NCBI GenBank assembly: GCA_905477565.1
Contig: CAJQGO010000011.1
Coordinates: 1 to 5,877 of the forward strand
Reading direction: 5' to 3'
Source: an uncultured Planctomycetota bacterium
GTDB lineage: Bacteria; Planctomycetota; Planctomycetia; Pirellulales; UBA1268
DNA length: 5,877 nucleotides
The notes below the pieces were generated by a model. The model searched no databases and had not been told where the DNA came from. It saw only the letters and a program-made list of their open reading frames with translations. Numbering within the stretch: the first letter of the stretch is position 1; the number at the start of each line of letters is the position of its first letter. Shown in pieces: positions 1-5,877 of the stretch. The position numbers and the translations under genes were made by a program.

Positions 1-140
1 GCATTCTCACTGAGATCGCCTTCGCTTCTTGCTGCCGCAATGCGTTTCGTGATCTCGGGCATTTCTTCGAGTTCAAGTTGGTCGACTTCAGTCTTGAGTT
101 TTTCGTAGCCGACCTTTGTCATTGGAATACGATCAGACAT
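1..140 (-). CDS. greA: Transcription elongation factor GreA, N-terminal part (cut by window edge)
   Basis: GreA binds in the secondary channel of RNA polymerase and stimulates cleavage of the backtracked RNA 3' end, which rescues stalled complexes. Only the first 46 codons are inside the window. They begin MSDRIPMTKVGYEKLKTEVD and end in ARSEGDLSEN, the typical start of the N-terminal coiled coil and its acidic tip (family pattern IPMTxxGYxKLxxEL ... ARxxGDLSEN). The tip residues D42 and E45 correspond to the conserved acidic pair that coordinates the catalytic metal; this assignment rests on the family. The ATG is supported by GAGGAG at 148-153, seven bases upstream. The gene follows the zinc-ribbon gene with a 66-base gap and no clear terminator, so the two may be co-transcribed. 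The C-terminal FKBP-like domain lies outside the window. A GreB-type paralogue cannot be excluded from this fragment. Confidence 0.93.
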   Translation of the reverse strand, partial: MSDRIPMTKVGYEKLKTEVDQLELEEMPEITKRIAAARSEGDLSEN

Positions 141-206
141 GCATAATCTCCTCGGTTCGTTCCATAAAAATGGTTACTGTGTTGAAAAGTGCTCTACCAC
201 CAAAGC

Positions 207-923
207 CTATGCATTCGCTTCAGGCTCGTAGAGAAGGCGACCGCAGCTTCTGCACATTGCAACGTTTCCTGCCAGCAGCTGCGACAGCATCTTGCCAGTA
301 AATTGTTGGTGGCACCCACCACAGCACCCTCCCTCTGATACTGCCATGCCGTCTTCACCTTTATGCTTGACAACACGTTTGTATATCTCTTTTGTCTCGC
401 TGGTAAGTTCGCGCTCGGCTTCTTCCAGTTGACCCATCACGCGAGCAACTTCTTCTTCAAGTTGTGCTGTTTCTTTTTGAACCAGTTGCTTCAGAGTTTC
501 GAGTGTCTCAGAAACTTGTTTCAGATTATCAGCGGCAACCGGCTGTTGGTTGTTTACTTCATCAACGCGTTCGAGAGATTCCAGTATCTCGTCTTCAAGC
601 ACCTTGATTGCCATTTTGTCTGCATCGATTTGTTCGCCAAGCAATTGGTATTCACGATTTGCTTTTGCCGTGTTTCTTTTTGCTTCGAGATCATGAATCT
701 TTGCTTCAGATGATCGGAGTAAGAGCTGCTTTTCATCTGCATGTTTCCGTGCTTTTTTCAAGTTTTCAGCAACTTGCTCCCGCTCATGCTCGGCATGCTC
801 AACCCGCTTTACTTGGATCGCAATCTGTTTTGGACCGGCAGCCAACTGACTACGCAAATCAGTAAGTTGCCGTTGGATACGGTGAAGCGTGCGGATAACG
901 GTAGCGGCAGTGACAACAGCCAT
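207..923 (-). CDS. Coiled-coil C4 zinc-ribbon protein (COG1579 / CT398 family)
   Basis: This is a 238-residue protein. Residues about 10-185 are charged, heptad-rich helices with the family motif NREYQLLGEQI at 89-99, indicating a long antiparallel coiled coil. Residues about 199-232 form a C4 zinc ribbon: C201-x2-C204 and C224-x2-C227, ending CGRLLYEP, which is the typical CPxCGRILY-like end of this family. There is an extra Cys at 200. There is no signal peptide or membrane segment, so it should be cytoplasmic. The exact role is not established in most bacteria; the chlamydial homologue CT398 (CdsZ) has been reported to bind sigma54 and type III secretion parts. Family members often lie near dnaG-rpoD, sometimes with a Nif3-like gene, which is missing here. 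The ATG at 923 has GGAGG at 930-934, six bases upstream. The length is normal for the family and the frame is intact. Confidence 0.9.
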   Translation of the reverse strand: MAVVTAATVIRTLHRIQRQLTDLRSQLAAGPKQIAIQVKRVEHAEHEREQVAENLKKARKHADEKQLLLRSSEAKIHDLEAKRNTAKANREYQLLGEQIDADKMAIKVLEDEILESLERVDEVNNQQPVAADNLKQVSETLETLKQLVQKETAQLEEEVARVMGQLEEAERELTSETKEIYKRVVKHKGEDGMAVSEGGCCGGCHQQFTGKMLSQLLAGNVAMCRSCGRLLYEPEANA

Positions 924-997
924 AATGGGCCTCCAAAGGTGCCCTCAAGATACCACATGAGCGGTAACCTCAAAAATGGTGGCTGGTAGAGGCGGCA

Positions 998-1036
998 GAA
1001 AATCGCACCGGGCCGTGGCTAGTCGCCACGGCCCGG
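998..1036 (-). terminator. Probable rho-independent terminator or attenuator after rpoD
   Basis: On the minus strand, seven bases after the rpoD stop codon, there is a perfect 12-bp GC-rich stem (arms 1025-1036 and 1008-1019, CCGGGCCGTGGC with its complement) and a 5-base loop. It is followed by TGCG and then only ATTTTC. The stem is very strong, but the U-run is short and displaced by four bases, so termination may be partial and allow read-through into the zinc-ribbon and greA genes. On the plus strand no T-run follows. Confidence 0.72.
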
Positions 1037-1043
1037 GGATGTG

Positions 1044-2792
1044 TCAGTTCACCGCATTGCCAAGGAAATTCTCCAACTGTTTTGCCCGTACGGGATGCTG
1101 GAGTTTTTTAACCGCTTTCGCCTCAATCTGTCGGACACGTTCCCGAGTTACTCGGAAAATACGTCCAACCTCTTCAAGGGTGTATGTATATCCGTCCGTC
1201 AGGCCGTATCGTAACCGAATGATCTCTCGTTCCCGATATGTAAGTGTCTTCAGCAAGGAATCAAGTTTGTCACGGAGTAGTCCATGAGTCGTTGATTCAG
1301 TTGGGCTCGATGAACCAAAGTCCTCGACGAGTTCACTGAAACTGGCATCTTCGCTTTCGCCAATTGGTCGATCGAGGCTCATTGGCTGTCGGCCCATATC
1401 GAGCACTCGGCGTGCATCATCGAGCGGAACTTCTGCTGAGTCAGCGATCTCCTCGGGTGTTGGCTCTCGACCGAGTTCGTGCAAAAGCTTTTTTGCGGTT
1501 GCACGAAGTTTTGTAAGCAGGTCGATCATATGCACAGGGATGCGAATTGTGCGAGCTTGATCAGCGATTGCTCGGGTAATTGCTTGTCGGATCCACCAGG
1601 TTGCGTACGTGGAAAACTTGAAGCCCCGTCGATACTCATACTTGTCGACAGCTCGCATCAAGCCAGTGTTACCTTCTTGAATAAGGTCAAGGAAGGAAAG
1701 CCCTCGATTCCGATATTTCTTTGCAATCGAGACAACAAGGCGAAGGTTTGCGGCAGATAGATTCCGCTTCGCAGCCTCGTATTCTGCTTTTAATTTGTCT
1801 AAAGATGAAACTCTATTGCGAAGAGATTTTGGACTTTCTTGAGTTGAAATCATCAGGTCGCGAAGTTCTTTCCGCATATCTGCGCGATCATCACACGAAA
1901 GGGTGCCAGATTTGATCTGTCGAAGATCGTCTTGCAATCTGTCCATTCGTGCTGACATGCCCTTTAGGAGCTTCATCATGGGTTGAACTCGTCGGGTTCT
2001 TAAGCTGAGTTCTTCGACAAGCGTAAGCGTCTTACCGCGTGTTCGGCGGAATCGGCGTCGTGCCTGCCGTGCTTCAGCACGTCCAGTACGCGTGCTAATG
2101 AGCAGTTTGAAATCAGCGTTGTTCTGCTCCATGAGACGATCAAGCGTTGGCAAGTTATGTGGCATGCGAGCAAGGATTTGTTCCTTTGTAAGACGTTCAG
2201 TCAGTGATACCTTGATCGTCCGATCAAATGGCAACTTGCCCTCATGCACTCGGCGGAGCGTTTCAACGGTTGACTGCATTGCGAAGCCACAGCCAAGAAT
2301 GGCACGACGGAATCGTTTTCGAGTTACCTCGATCCTCTTTGCGAGCGAAATTTCTTCTTCTCGAGTAAGCAGTGGAATTTCTGCCATCTGAGCAAGATAC
2401 ATGCGTATTGGATCATTCGCGGCATTTGATGGAGGCGTCGTAATCGCTTCATCCCGCCGTGGGCGACCCGGTTTTGTTGGAACTGGTGTGGTTGCTGTCT
2501 GGGCAGCAGTGGCTGGCTCAAGGTGTTCTGGTAGTTCCTCGACAAGTTCGATGCCTTTGCCATCAAGGGCAACAAGGAGCGCATCTATCTTCTCGGGATC
2601 CATGGCTTCGTCAGGAAGATACTCATTCACCTGATCAAAAGTCAGGTAGCCAGTCCGACGACCTTCCGCAATTAAGCCATTCAGGTCAGCACTTTGAATG
2701 CTATCGGACTCAGGTTGCATCGGTTGCACCGCACCTTCGGGAGGCGTTGCGGAGTCCTGCCGATTTGTGGACGAAGCGTTATTCATTGTCAT
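1044..2792 (-). CDS. rpoD: Primary RNA polymerase sigma factor, sigma70/RpoD (SigA) class
   Basis: This is the housekeeping sigma factor that directs RNA polymerase to -35/-10 promoters; 582 residues. Region 1.1 is at about 35-90. A Pro/Thr/Ala-rich linker covers 91-125. Region 1.2 starts at [10 protein letters not shown] (127-136). A non-conserved region spans roughly 160-335. Region 2 is at about 340-420 and includes [20 protein letters not shown] and the -10 recognition/melting stretch [20 protein letters not shown] (391-410). Region 3 is at about 421-500. Region 4 is at about 505-575, with the -35 helix-turn-helix around [20 protein letters not shown] (538-557). Presence of region 1.1 and a full region 2.4 marks a primary rather than alternative sigma factor. 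The ATG at 2792 is chosen because AAGGAGA (2801-2807) lies eight bases upstream; the next Met (codon 3) would be 14 bases away. It lies 132 bases after dnaG and probably shares its transcript. A strong hairpin follows the gene. Confidence 0.97.
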   Translation of the reverse strand: MTMNNASSTNRQDSATPPEGAVQPMQPESDSIQSADLNGLIAEGRRTGYLTFDQVNEYLPDEAMDPEKIDALLVALDGKGIELVEELPEHLEPATAAQTATTPVPTKPGRPRRDEAITTPPSNAANDPIRMYLAQMAEIPLLTREEEISLAKRIEVTRKRFRRAILGCGFAMQSTVETLRRVHEGKLPFDRTIKVSLTERLTKEQILARMPHNLPTLDRLMEQNNADFKLLISTRTGRAEARQARRRFRRTRGKTLTLVEELSLRTRRVQPMMKLLKGMSARMDRLQDDLRQIKSGTLSCDDRADMRKELRDLMISTQESPKSLRNRVSSLDKLKAEYEAAKRNLSAANLRLVVSIAKKYRNRGLSFLDLIQEGNTGLMRAVDKYEYRRGFKFSTYATWWIRQAITRAIADQARTIRIPVHMIDLLTKLRATAKKLLHELGREPTPEEIADSAEVPLDDARRVLDMGRQPMSLDRPIGESEDASFSELVEDFGSSSPTESTTHGLLRDKLDSLLKTLTYREREIIRLRYGLTDGYTYTLEEVGRIFRVTRERVRQIEAKAVKKLQHPVRAKQLENFLGNAVN

Positions 2793-2812
2793 CTACTGGT
2801 TCTCCTTCACCG

Positions 2813-2834
2813 GCGTATCACCCCAGTGATACGC
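2813..2834 (-). promoter_or_regulatory. Perfect 9-bp hairpin just before the rpoD ribosome-binding site
   Basis: The minus strand carries GCGTATCAC (2834-2826), a TGGG loop and GTGATACGC (2821-2813), a perfect 9-bp stem with a 4-base loop. No U-run follows, so it does not look like a terminator. It ends five bases before the AAGGAGA of rpoD and contains the stop codon of the 34-codon ORF upstream. A competing stem is possible: CACTGG (2828-2823) with CCGGTG (2813-2808), one G-U pair, directly touching the Shine-Dalgarno sequence. It may serve as an mRNA processing or stability site, or as a translational switch between dnaG and rpoD; function is inferred. Confidence 0.45.
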
Positions 2835-2922
2835 ACTCTTCAAGCCACTCGTACACAACCCCCAAATCGCATTTGACGCTATGCCAAAAGGAACGATTCG
2901 AATGTAGTGACGAGTTGGACAT
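2818..2922 (-). CDS. Candidate small ORF (34 aa) between dnaG and rpoD
   Basis: I do not recognise this peptide. It begins MSNSSLHSNRSFWHSVKC and ends VVYEWLEECVSLG. In favour: the ATG is preceded by AAGGAGG (2930-2936) with a seven-base spacing, one of the best ribosome-binding sites in the window, and it starts two bases after the dnaG stop codon (TGAGGATG), an arrangement typical of translational coupling. Its stop codon is inside the 9-bp hairpin and about 25 bases before the rpoD ATG, so ribosomes translating it would open that hairpin. Against: it is short, has no known domain, and a good Shine-Dalgarno match can occur by chance in the dnaG tail (PKEG codons). It could be a leader-type peptide affecting rpoD expression, a small protein, or nothing. 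Confidence 0.35.
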   Translation of the reverse strand: MSNSSLHSNRSFWHSVKCDLGVVYEWLEECVSLG

Positions 2923-2924
2923 CC

Positions 2925-4799
2925 TCACCCCTCCTTGGGATCGGTCATGCCCTGAGCAGTACGTCTTGCTAAGACGAGCTGCTCTATCATCGCTGCCTCG
3001 TCGTCCGGCTGGAGCGGCGAGGTTTTCAATGTTCGGACGGTTTGCCAAGCGGTTTTGTCAGCCTGACGTCTTTCCAATGCTTCACTAAGGTGATGCAAGC
3101 GGCCAATTTGATCAAGATGAGTCTGTTCACGAATTGACTCATCCAGTTGTACGAGTAGTCCGTGGAGCTCAGTTGCTGGTAATTCAAGCAGCAGGGCTGC
3201 CAGACTCGGTGGCTTTTCAGCGGCAATAAGGCTCTTTGCGGCTCTGAGGATTATTTTTGCCGGTTCTGCCGTGAGTTCATCCTCAGAAATACGGTCAAGC
3301 AGCCCAGAGACCTCTTCCGGGGCGGCCAGAATCGCAGACAGAACTTCTCGGTCCCATGGAACAAGATCTGCTGCGTCGATACTGAGGTCCTCCGGTGTAG
3401 GGGAGGCGTCATTTGTGCGTCTGGAACGAGAGAGTTCTTGAAGTCGTGCTTGGAGAGCGTCTCGCGACAGTCCAAATCTGCGAGCAAGCTTTCCCAGAAT
3501 CTGGTCCTGCCGAAGCTGTCTCTGTGAAGGAGGCAGTGGAGATCGCGGAGATACTGCAGAAAGAATTTTTAAAACACTCTCCACAGCCTTCAAGGCAACC
3601 TCATCTGAAGCATCTTGGGGTAACCGCTCGAATGTTTCCCTCATTCTGTAATCAAGCGGATCGACTGCCTCATCAATAATAGTCTCGAATGCCTCAGGGC
3701 CAGCTGTGAGGCATTGATCACACGGATCAACACCGGCAGGCAGGCGGGCAATCCGTATATCAACCGGTTCGGCAAGCAGAACTTCGAGCACCTCGTCTGC
3801 GCGTCGACGGCCTGCGTCGTCACCATCAAGCACCACAACAATGCGATCTGCATAGCGACGCAAAAGACGTGCATGTCTCTGACCGAGTGCCGTACCGAGA
3901 ACTGCAACAACGTCGTGGATACCAGACTGTCGTGCAGCAAGACAATCTGTATAACCTTCCACAACGAGGGCTCGTTTCGAATGACTGATGGCCTCCCGAG
4001 ATGAGTCGAGGCCATACAGCATCGATTGCTTTGAAAAAACAGGAGTTTCCGGAGAGTTGATGTACTTTGCACTGTCAGGTGGAGCGTTTGGCAGTACTCG
4101 TCCACCAAATGCAACGCATCGACCCTGTGGGTCGCAGATGGGAAACATGATCCGTCCACGAAATCGATCGTAATGTCCCGACCGATCTTGGCGAGTTACG
4201 ACCAGTCCAGCTTGTTCGAGATGGCTCGTCGAAATACCTGACGCATGTGCCTGACCAAGGAGCCAGTCCCATTCGTTGGGTGCAAAGCCAACAGAGTTAG
4301 CTTGCAGTGTGTCATCTGTCAGGCCCCGCCCCCGGAGGTAGTCACGTGCTTCCTTTGCAAGTGGACTGTTTTTGAAACAGTCCACAAAACGATCTGATGC
4401 CCATGCACAGGCCTCATAGAGAGAACGTTTTACATCACTTCCCGGCCCATGCCCTCGAGAGAGTTCTATTCCTGCACGATCGGCAAGTTGTTCAAGTGCC
4501 TCACGAAAGTCCAGTCGATCCATCCGCATCAGAAAACTAAATGCATCACCACCTACATTGCATACCCAACAACGAAATGTCTGACGTTCTGGATTGATTT
4601 GTAGGCTGGGGCGTGAGTCTTCGTGCCAAGGACAGAGGCCAACAAAATTTTTCCCACTTCGTCGGAGTGAGATATAACTGCCGGCAAGATCAACAATATC
4701 GATTGCCTCGCGCACTCGTTCCTTGACATCATCACCGTGTGCTATGCCACCCGAATCATGGCCAGTGTGTGGACTCAGGTTGTTGATGGCAGGGTGCAT
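2925..4799 (-). CDS. dnaG: DNA primase DnaG
   Basis: DnaG synthesises the RNA primers for lagging-strand replication and acts with the DnaB helicase. From the ATG at 4799 the protein has 624 residues, usual for the family. The N-terminal CHC2 zinc-binding domain shows C56-x2-H59 and C77-x2-C80 (CPWHED ... CWVC). The RNA-polymerase core contains YDRFRGRIMFPI and KYINSPETPVF. The TOPRIM catalytic core has VVEGYTD with E281 and VLDGDDAG with D326 and D328, the metal-binding acidic residues. The last 150 or so residues are helical and fit the DnaB-binding domain. All key residues are present. The start is uncertain: neither this ATG nor the in-frame TTG at 4826 (nine residues longer) has a Shine-Dalgarno sequence, and the first 22 or so residues (His/Ser-rich) precede the conserved domain. 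A sigma70-like promoter and an inverted repeat lie upstream; rpoD follows, as in the classical dnaG-rpoD operon. Confidence 0.96.
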   Translation of the reverse strand: MHPAINNLSPHTGHDSGGIAHGDDVKERVREAIDIVDLAGSYISLRRSGKNFVGLCPWHEDSRPSLQINPERQTFRCWVCNVGGDAFSFLMRMDRLDFREALEQLADRAGIELSRGHGPGSDVKRSLYEACAWASDRFVDCFKNSPLAKEARDYLRGRGLTDDTLQANSVGFAPNEWDWLLGQAHASGISTSHLEQAGLVVTRQDRSGHYDRFRGRIMFPICDPQGRCVAFGGRVLPNAPPDSAKYINSPETPVFSKQSMLYGLDSSREAISHSKRALVVEGYTDCLAARQSGIHDVVAVLGTALGQRHARLLRRYADRIVVVLDGDDAGRRRADEVLEVLLAEPVDIRIARLPAGVDPCDQCLTAGPEAFETIIDEAVDPLDYRMRETFERLPQDASDEVALKAVESVLKILSAVSPRSPLPPSQRQLRQDQILGKLARRFGLSRDALQARLQELSRSRRTNDASPTPEDLSIDAADLVPWDREVLSAILAAPEEVSGLLDRISEDELTAEPAKIILRAAKSLIAAEKPPSLAALLLELPATELHGLLVQLDESIREQTHLDQIGRLHHLSEALERRQADKTAWQTVRTLKTSPLQPDDEAAMIEQLVLARRTAQGMTDPKEG

Positions 4800-4890
4800 C
4801 GGTGAACGACTTTTTAAAGGAATCAAGTCAATGAAGACTATGTGATAGTGAGAATTTCTTGTTCCGCATCACCGGACGGCGTACCCTATC

Positions 4891-4918
4891 GTTCTAACCC
4901 GCCGCGATCAGGTGACAA
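4891..4918 (-). promoter_or_regulatory. Candidate sigma70-type promoter of dnaG-rpoD
   Basis: On the minus strand TTGTCA (4918-4913, five of six matches to TTGACA), a 16-base spacer and TAGAAC (4896-4891, four of six matches to TATAAT) precede dnaG. Transcription would start near 4885 and leave a leader of about 85 bases before the ATG at 4799. It is the best promoter-like pair seen in the intergenic stretches. The prediction rests on sequence match alone. Confidence 0.5.
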
Positions 4919-4942
4919 ACAGAAGTTTTTTGGCTAATGCGT

Positions 4943-4973
4943 ATTTTCACATTTCGGGATAAAATGTGAAAAT
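4943..4973. repeat. Perfect 12-bp inverted repeat upstream of the dnaG promoter (possible operator)
   Basis: The arms ATTTTCACATTT (4943-4954) and AAATGTGAAAAT (4962-4973) are perfectly complementary and separated by seven bases. The half-site AAAATGTGA recurs in the same orientation at 5003-5011, 42 bp from its copy at 4961-4969, and a shorter ATGTGA occurs at 4840-4845. The stem is AT-rich and has no U-run on either strand, so a terminator for the response regulator gene is less likely than a protein-binding site. It begins 24 bp upstream of the candidate -35 element of dnaG. The 193-base gap between the response regulator and dnaG holds no other gene. Confidence 0.55.
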
Positions 4974-5019
4974 GGACAAGATGGGTTGCGGCGTTTTGCG
5001 ACAAAATGTGATTTCTGCG

Positions 5020-5457
5020 TTATTCTTCGGAGAGAAGCTTTTGGACGCTTGCGAGCAAGCGGTCCATTGCAAACGGTTTGCGGATGTAGTCATCCACCCC
5101 GAGCATTTCAGCATAGGCTCGATGTCGATTGCCCTCGTTTGCTGTCACCATGATGATCCGAATTGGATGGTTATATTCGCGGCGTAGTTTTTCAAGAACA
5201 AGAAACCCACTTCGTTTTGGCATCATCATGTCCAGGACTACGAGATCAGGATTTTCTCGTTCGGCGATGGCGATTCCCTGACTGCCGTCACGCGCGACCA
5301 GGACGGAGTGACCCTTCGCCTCGAGAATAGTACGCATGGATTCAATAATTTCTGCATCATCGTCAACAAGGAGAATTCTTTTCACCGCAGCAGGGGTTGC
5401 TGCCTTGGTTGACTTCTTGGCACGGGTTGCCTTTTTGGCGCGTTTTGCTGCTGGCAT
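5020..5457 (-). CDS. Single-domain response regulator with a basic Lys/Ala-rich N-terminal tail
   Basis: A 145-residue protein. Residues about 27-145 form a complete receiver (REC) domain: acidic pair D32/D33 in ILLVDDD, phospho-acceptor D76 in VVLDMMMP, switch Thr T105 in IMVTAN and the invariant Lys K127 in IRKPF. There is no output domain, so it is CheY/Spo0F-like and would pass a phosphate signal by protein contact. Residues 1-27 are unusual: ten Lys/Arg, nine Ala and no acidic residue, with RAKK-A/S-T repeated twice, resembling tails of bacterial histone H1-like or HU-type proteins. This suggests nucleic-acid contact (inference). No partner kinase gene is visible. The ATG at 5457 lacks a Shine-Dalgarno sequence; the GTG at codon 25 would remove the tail but also has none. 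The dnaG gene lies 193 bases downstream of the stop codon (from its ATG, 220 bases) and appears to have its own promoter. Confidence 0.92.
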   Translation of the reverse strand: MPAAKRAKKATRAKKSTKAATPAAVKRILLVDDDAEIIESMRTILEAKGHSVLVARDGSQGIAIAERENPDLVVLDMMMPKRSGFLVLEKLRREYNHPIRIIMVTANEGNRHRAYAEMLGVDDYIRKPFAMDRLLASVQKLLSEE

Positions 5458-5518
5458 TGGAAGTACTGTTACTGCAAGAGGGGTATCGTAAGTTTTGCGG
5501 CTTATTGTTTGGTTTATA

Positions 5519-5527
5519 ATTCTAGCA
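5519..5527 (-). promoter_or_regulatory. Possible extended -10 element for the response regulator gene
   Basis: The minus strand reads TGC-TAGAAT, matching the extended -10 pattern TGnTATAAT with one mismatch in the hexamer. It would start transcription near 5512 and give a leader of about 55 bases. No -35 match is found at 16-18 bases. The rest of the 159-base gap between the phosphatase and this gene shows no terminator or other gene. Confidence 0.28.
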
Positions 5528-5616
5528 GATTGGTCTGGGTTTGATGCGGATCAGGGAGGACAAAATGCGGTAGCATAGTTGGTTTTGGCGTTGTAGTGGT
5601 TGAAAATGAAAATTCT

Positions 5617-5877
5617 TCAGGCCGAACTATGAGCGTTATCTTGGCCGAGAACGACGGCAGCGCCAAGAATGCCGCAGGCCGCTCCAAGACACACGTCACT
5701 TGGGTAATGAGCCATACTGAAAATTCTCTGGAGGCAAGCACTGATAGCCACAATCAAAAAGAAAACACGGCCTTGTGGGTATTTCCAAATGAATACAGTC
5801 GCGAGAGCTGCTGCTGTTGCCGAATGGCCGGATGGAAAACTGTGGAGATCACTGCTACTACGAGGTCCAGCGACAAG
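5617..5877 (-). CDS. PAP2-type phosphatase, C-terminal part (cut by window edge)
   Basis: The last 86 codons of a membrane phosphatase of the PAP2 (type 2 phosphatidic acid phosphatase) superfamily. Visible motifs are FPSGHS (motif 2, with its catalytic His at fragment residue 18) and R51-x5-H57-x3-D61 in QRIFSMAHYPSDV (motif 3, whose His is the family nucleophile). The GPR stretch at fragment residues 4-6 lies between motifs 1 and 2; motif 1 itself is outside the window. Hydrophobic segments at about 20-33, 38-49 and 62-79 fit the final membrane helices. PAP2 enzymes remove phosphate from lipid phosphates such as phosphatidic acid, undecaprenyl pyrophosphate or lipid A; the substrate cannot be chosen from this fragment. 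It ends with TGA at 5617-5619. No obvious terminator separates it from the response regulator 159 bases downstream. Confidence 0.9.
   Translation of the reverse strand, partial: LVAGPRSSSDLHSFPSGHSATAAALATVFIWKYPQGRVFFLIVAISACLQRIFSMAHYPSDVCLGAACGILGAAVVLGQDNAHSSA

Noticed and set aside
162..173. Short palindrome CCATAAAAATGG upstream of greA
   Set aside because: Only a 4-bp AT-containing stem; not distinguishable from chance.
180..212. A tRNA D-arm-like sequence (GGTGGTAGAGCAC on the minus strand) between the zinc-ribbon gene and greA
   Set aside because: No anticodon stem, T-arm or acceptor stem can be formed around it; chance resemblance.
947..973. A promoter-like pair TTGAGG / TATCTT before the zinc-ribbon gene
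   Set aside because: The spacer is only 15 bases and both hexamers are imperfect; too weak to list.
2923..3048. A longer version of the small ORF, beginning at 3048 inside the dnaG tail
   Set aside because: The upstream part overlaps dnaG codons and the 3048 start has no ribosome-binding site; the ATG at 2922 with AAGGAGG is the better start.
2459..3088. A 209-residue open frame on the plus strand across the rpoD-dnaG junction
   Set aside because: It is antisense to the two well-supported genes, has no recognisable domain and low-complexity Ser/His/Pro composition typical of a shadow frame.
3641..4159. A 172-residue open frame on the minus strand inside dnaG
   Set aside because: It lies wholly within the dnaG TOPRIM and core coding region in another frame and shows no domain.
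4966..5187. A 73-residue plus-strand frame over the end of the response regulator gene
   Set aside because: It is antisense to conserved REC codons (including the KPF motif) and has no supporting ribosome-binding site.
5514..5753. A 79-residue minus-strand frame near the phosphatase
   Set aside because: It is a frame shadow of the PAP2 gene, whose PSGH and R-x5-H-x3-D motifs lie in another frame ending at 5617.

Overview
The window reads almost entirely on the minus strand and holds a housekeeping transcription/replication block. In the direction of transcription (from the high coordinates down) it contains: the C-terminal part of a PAP2-type membrane phosphatase cut by the window edge; a single-domain response regulator with a lysine/alanine-rich basic tail; DNA primase (dnaG); the primary sigma factor (rpoD/sigA); a coiled-coil C4 zinc-ribbon protein of the COG1579/CT398 family; and the N-terminal part of the transcript-cleavage factor GreA, cut by the other edge.

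Nothing in the window names the organism. The primase zinc-finger region (CPWHEDSRPSLQ, FRCWVC), the sigma factor of 582 residues with a medium-sized basic non-conserved region, moderate G+C, and start codons that only sometimes have a Shine-Dalgarno sequence all fit a Planctomycetota bacterium, perhaps near Phycisphaerae. This is inference from remembered family features.

The dnaG-rpoD pair corresponds to the core of the classical macromolecular-synthesis operon (rpsU-dnaG-rpoD in E. coli, dnaG-sigA in Bacillus). Here rpsU is absent from the upstream position. A sigma70-like promoter (TTGTCA-16-TAGAAC) can be seen before dnaG. Upstream of it lies a perfect 12-bp inverted repeat, with an extra half-site 42 bp away, which may be an operator. 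The 132-bp dnaG-rpoD gap holds a 34-codon ORF with a near-ideal Shine-Dalgarno sequence. Its stop codon lies inside a perfect 9-bp hairpin, just before the rpoD ribosome-binding site. A strong GC-rich hairpin directly after rpoD probably ends or attenuates the transcript before the zinc-ribbon and greA genes.

There are no mobile elements, CRISPR arrays, RNA genes or signs of horizontal transfer. No gene-free stretch exceeds about 200 bases. The most interesting signals are regulatory: the dnaG-rpoD spacer and the inverted repeat upstream of dnaG.
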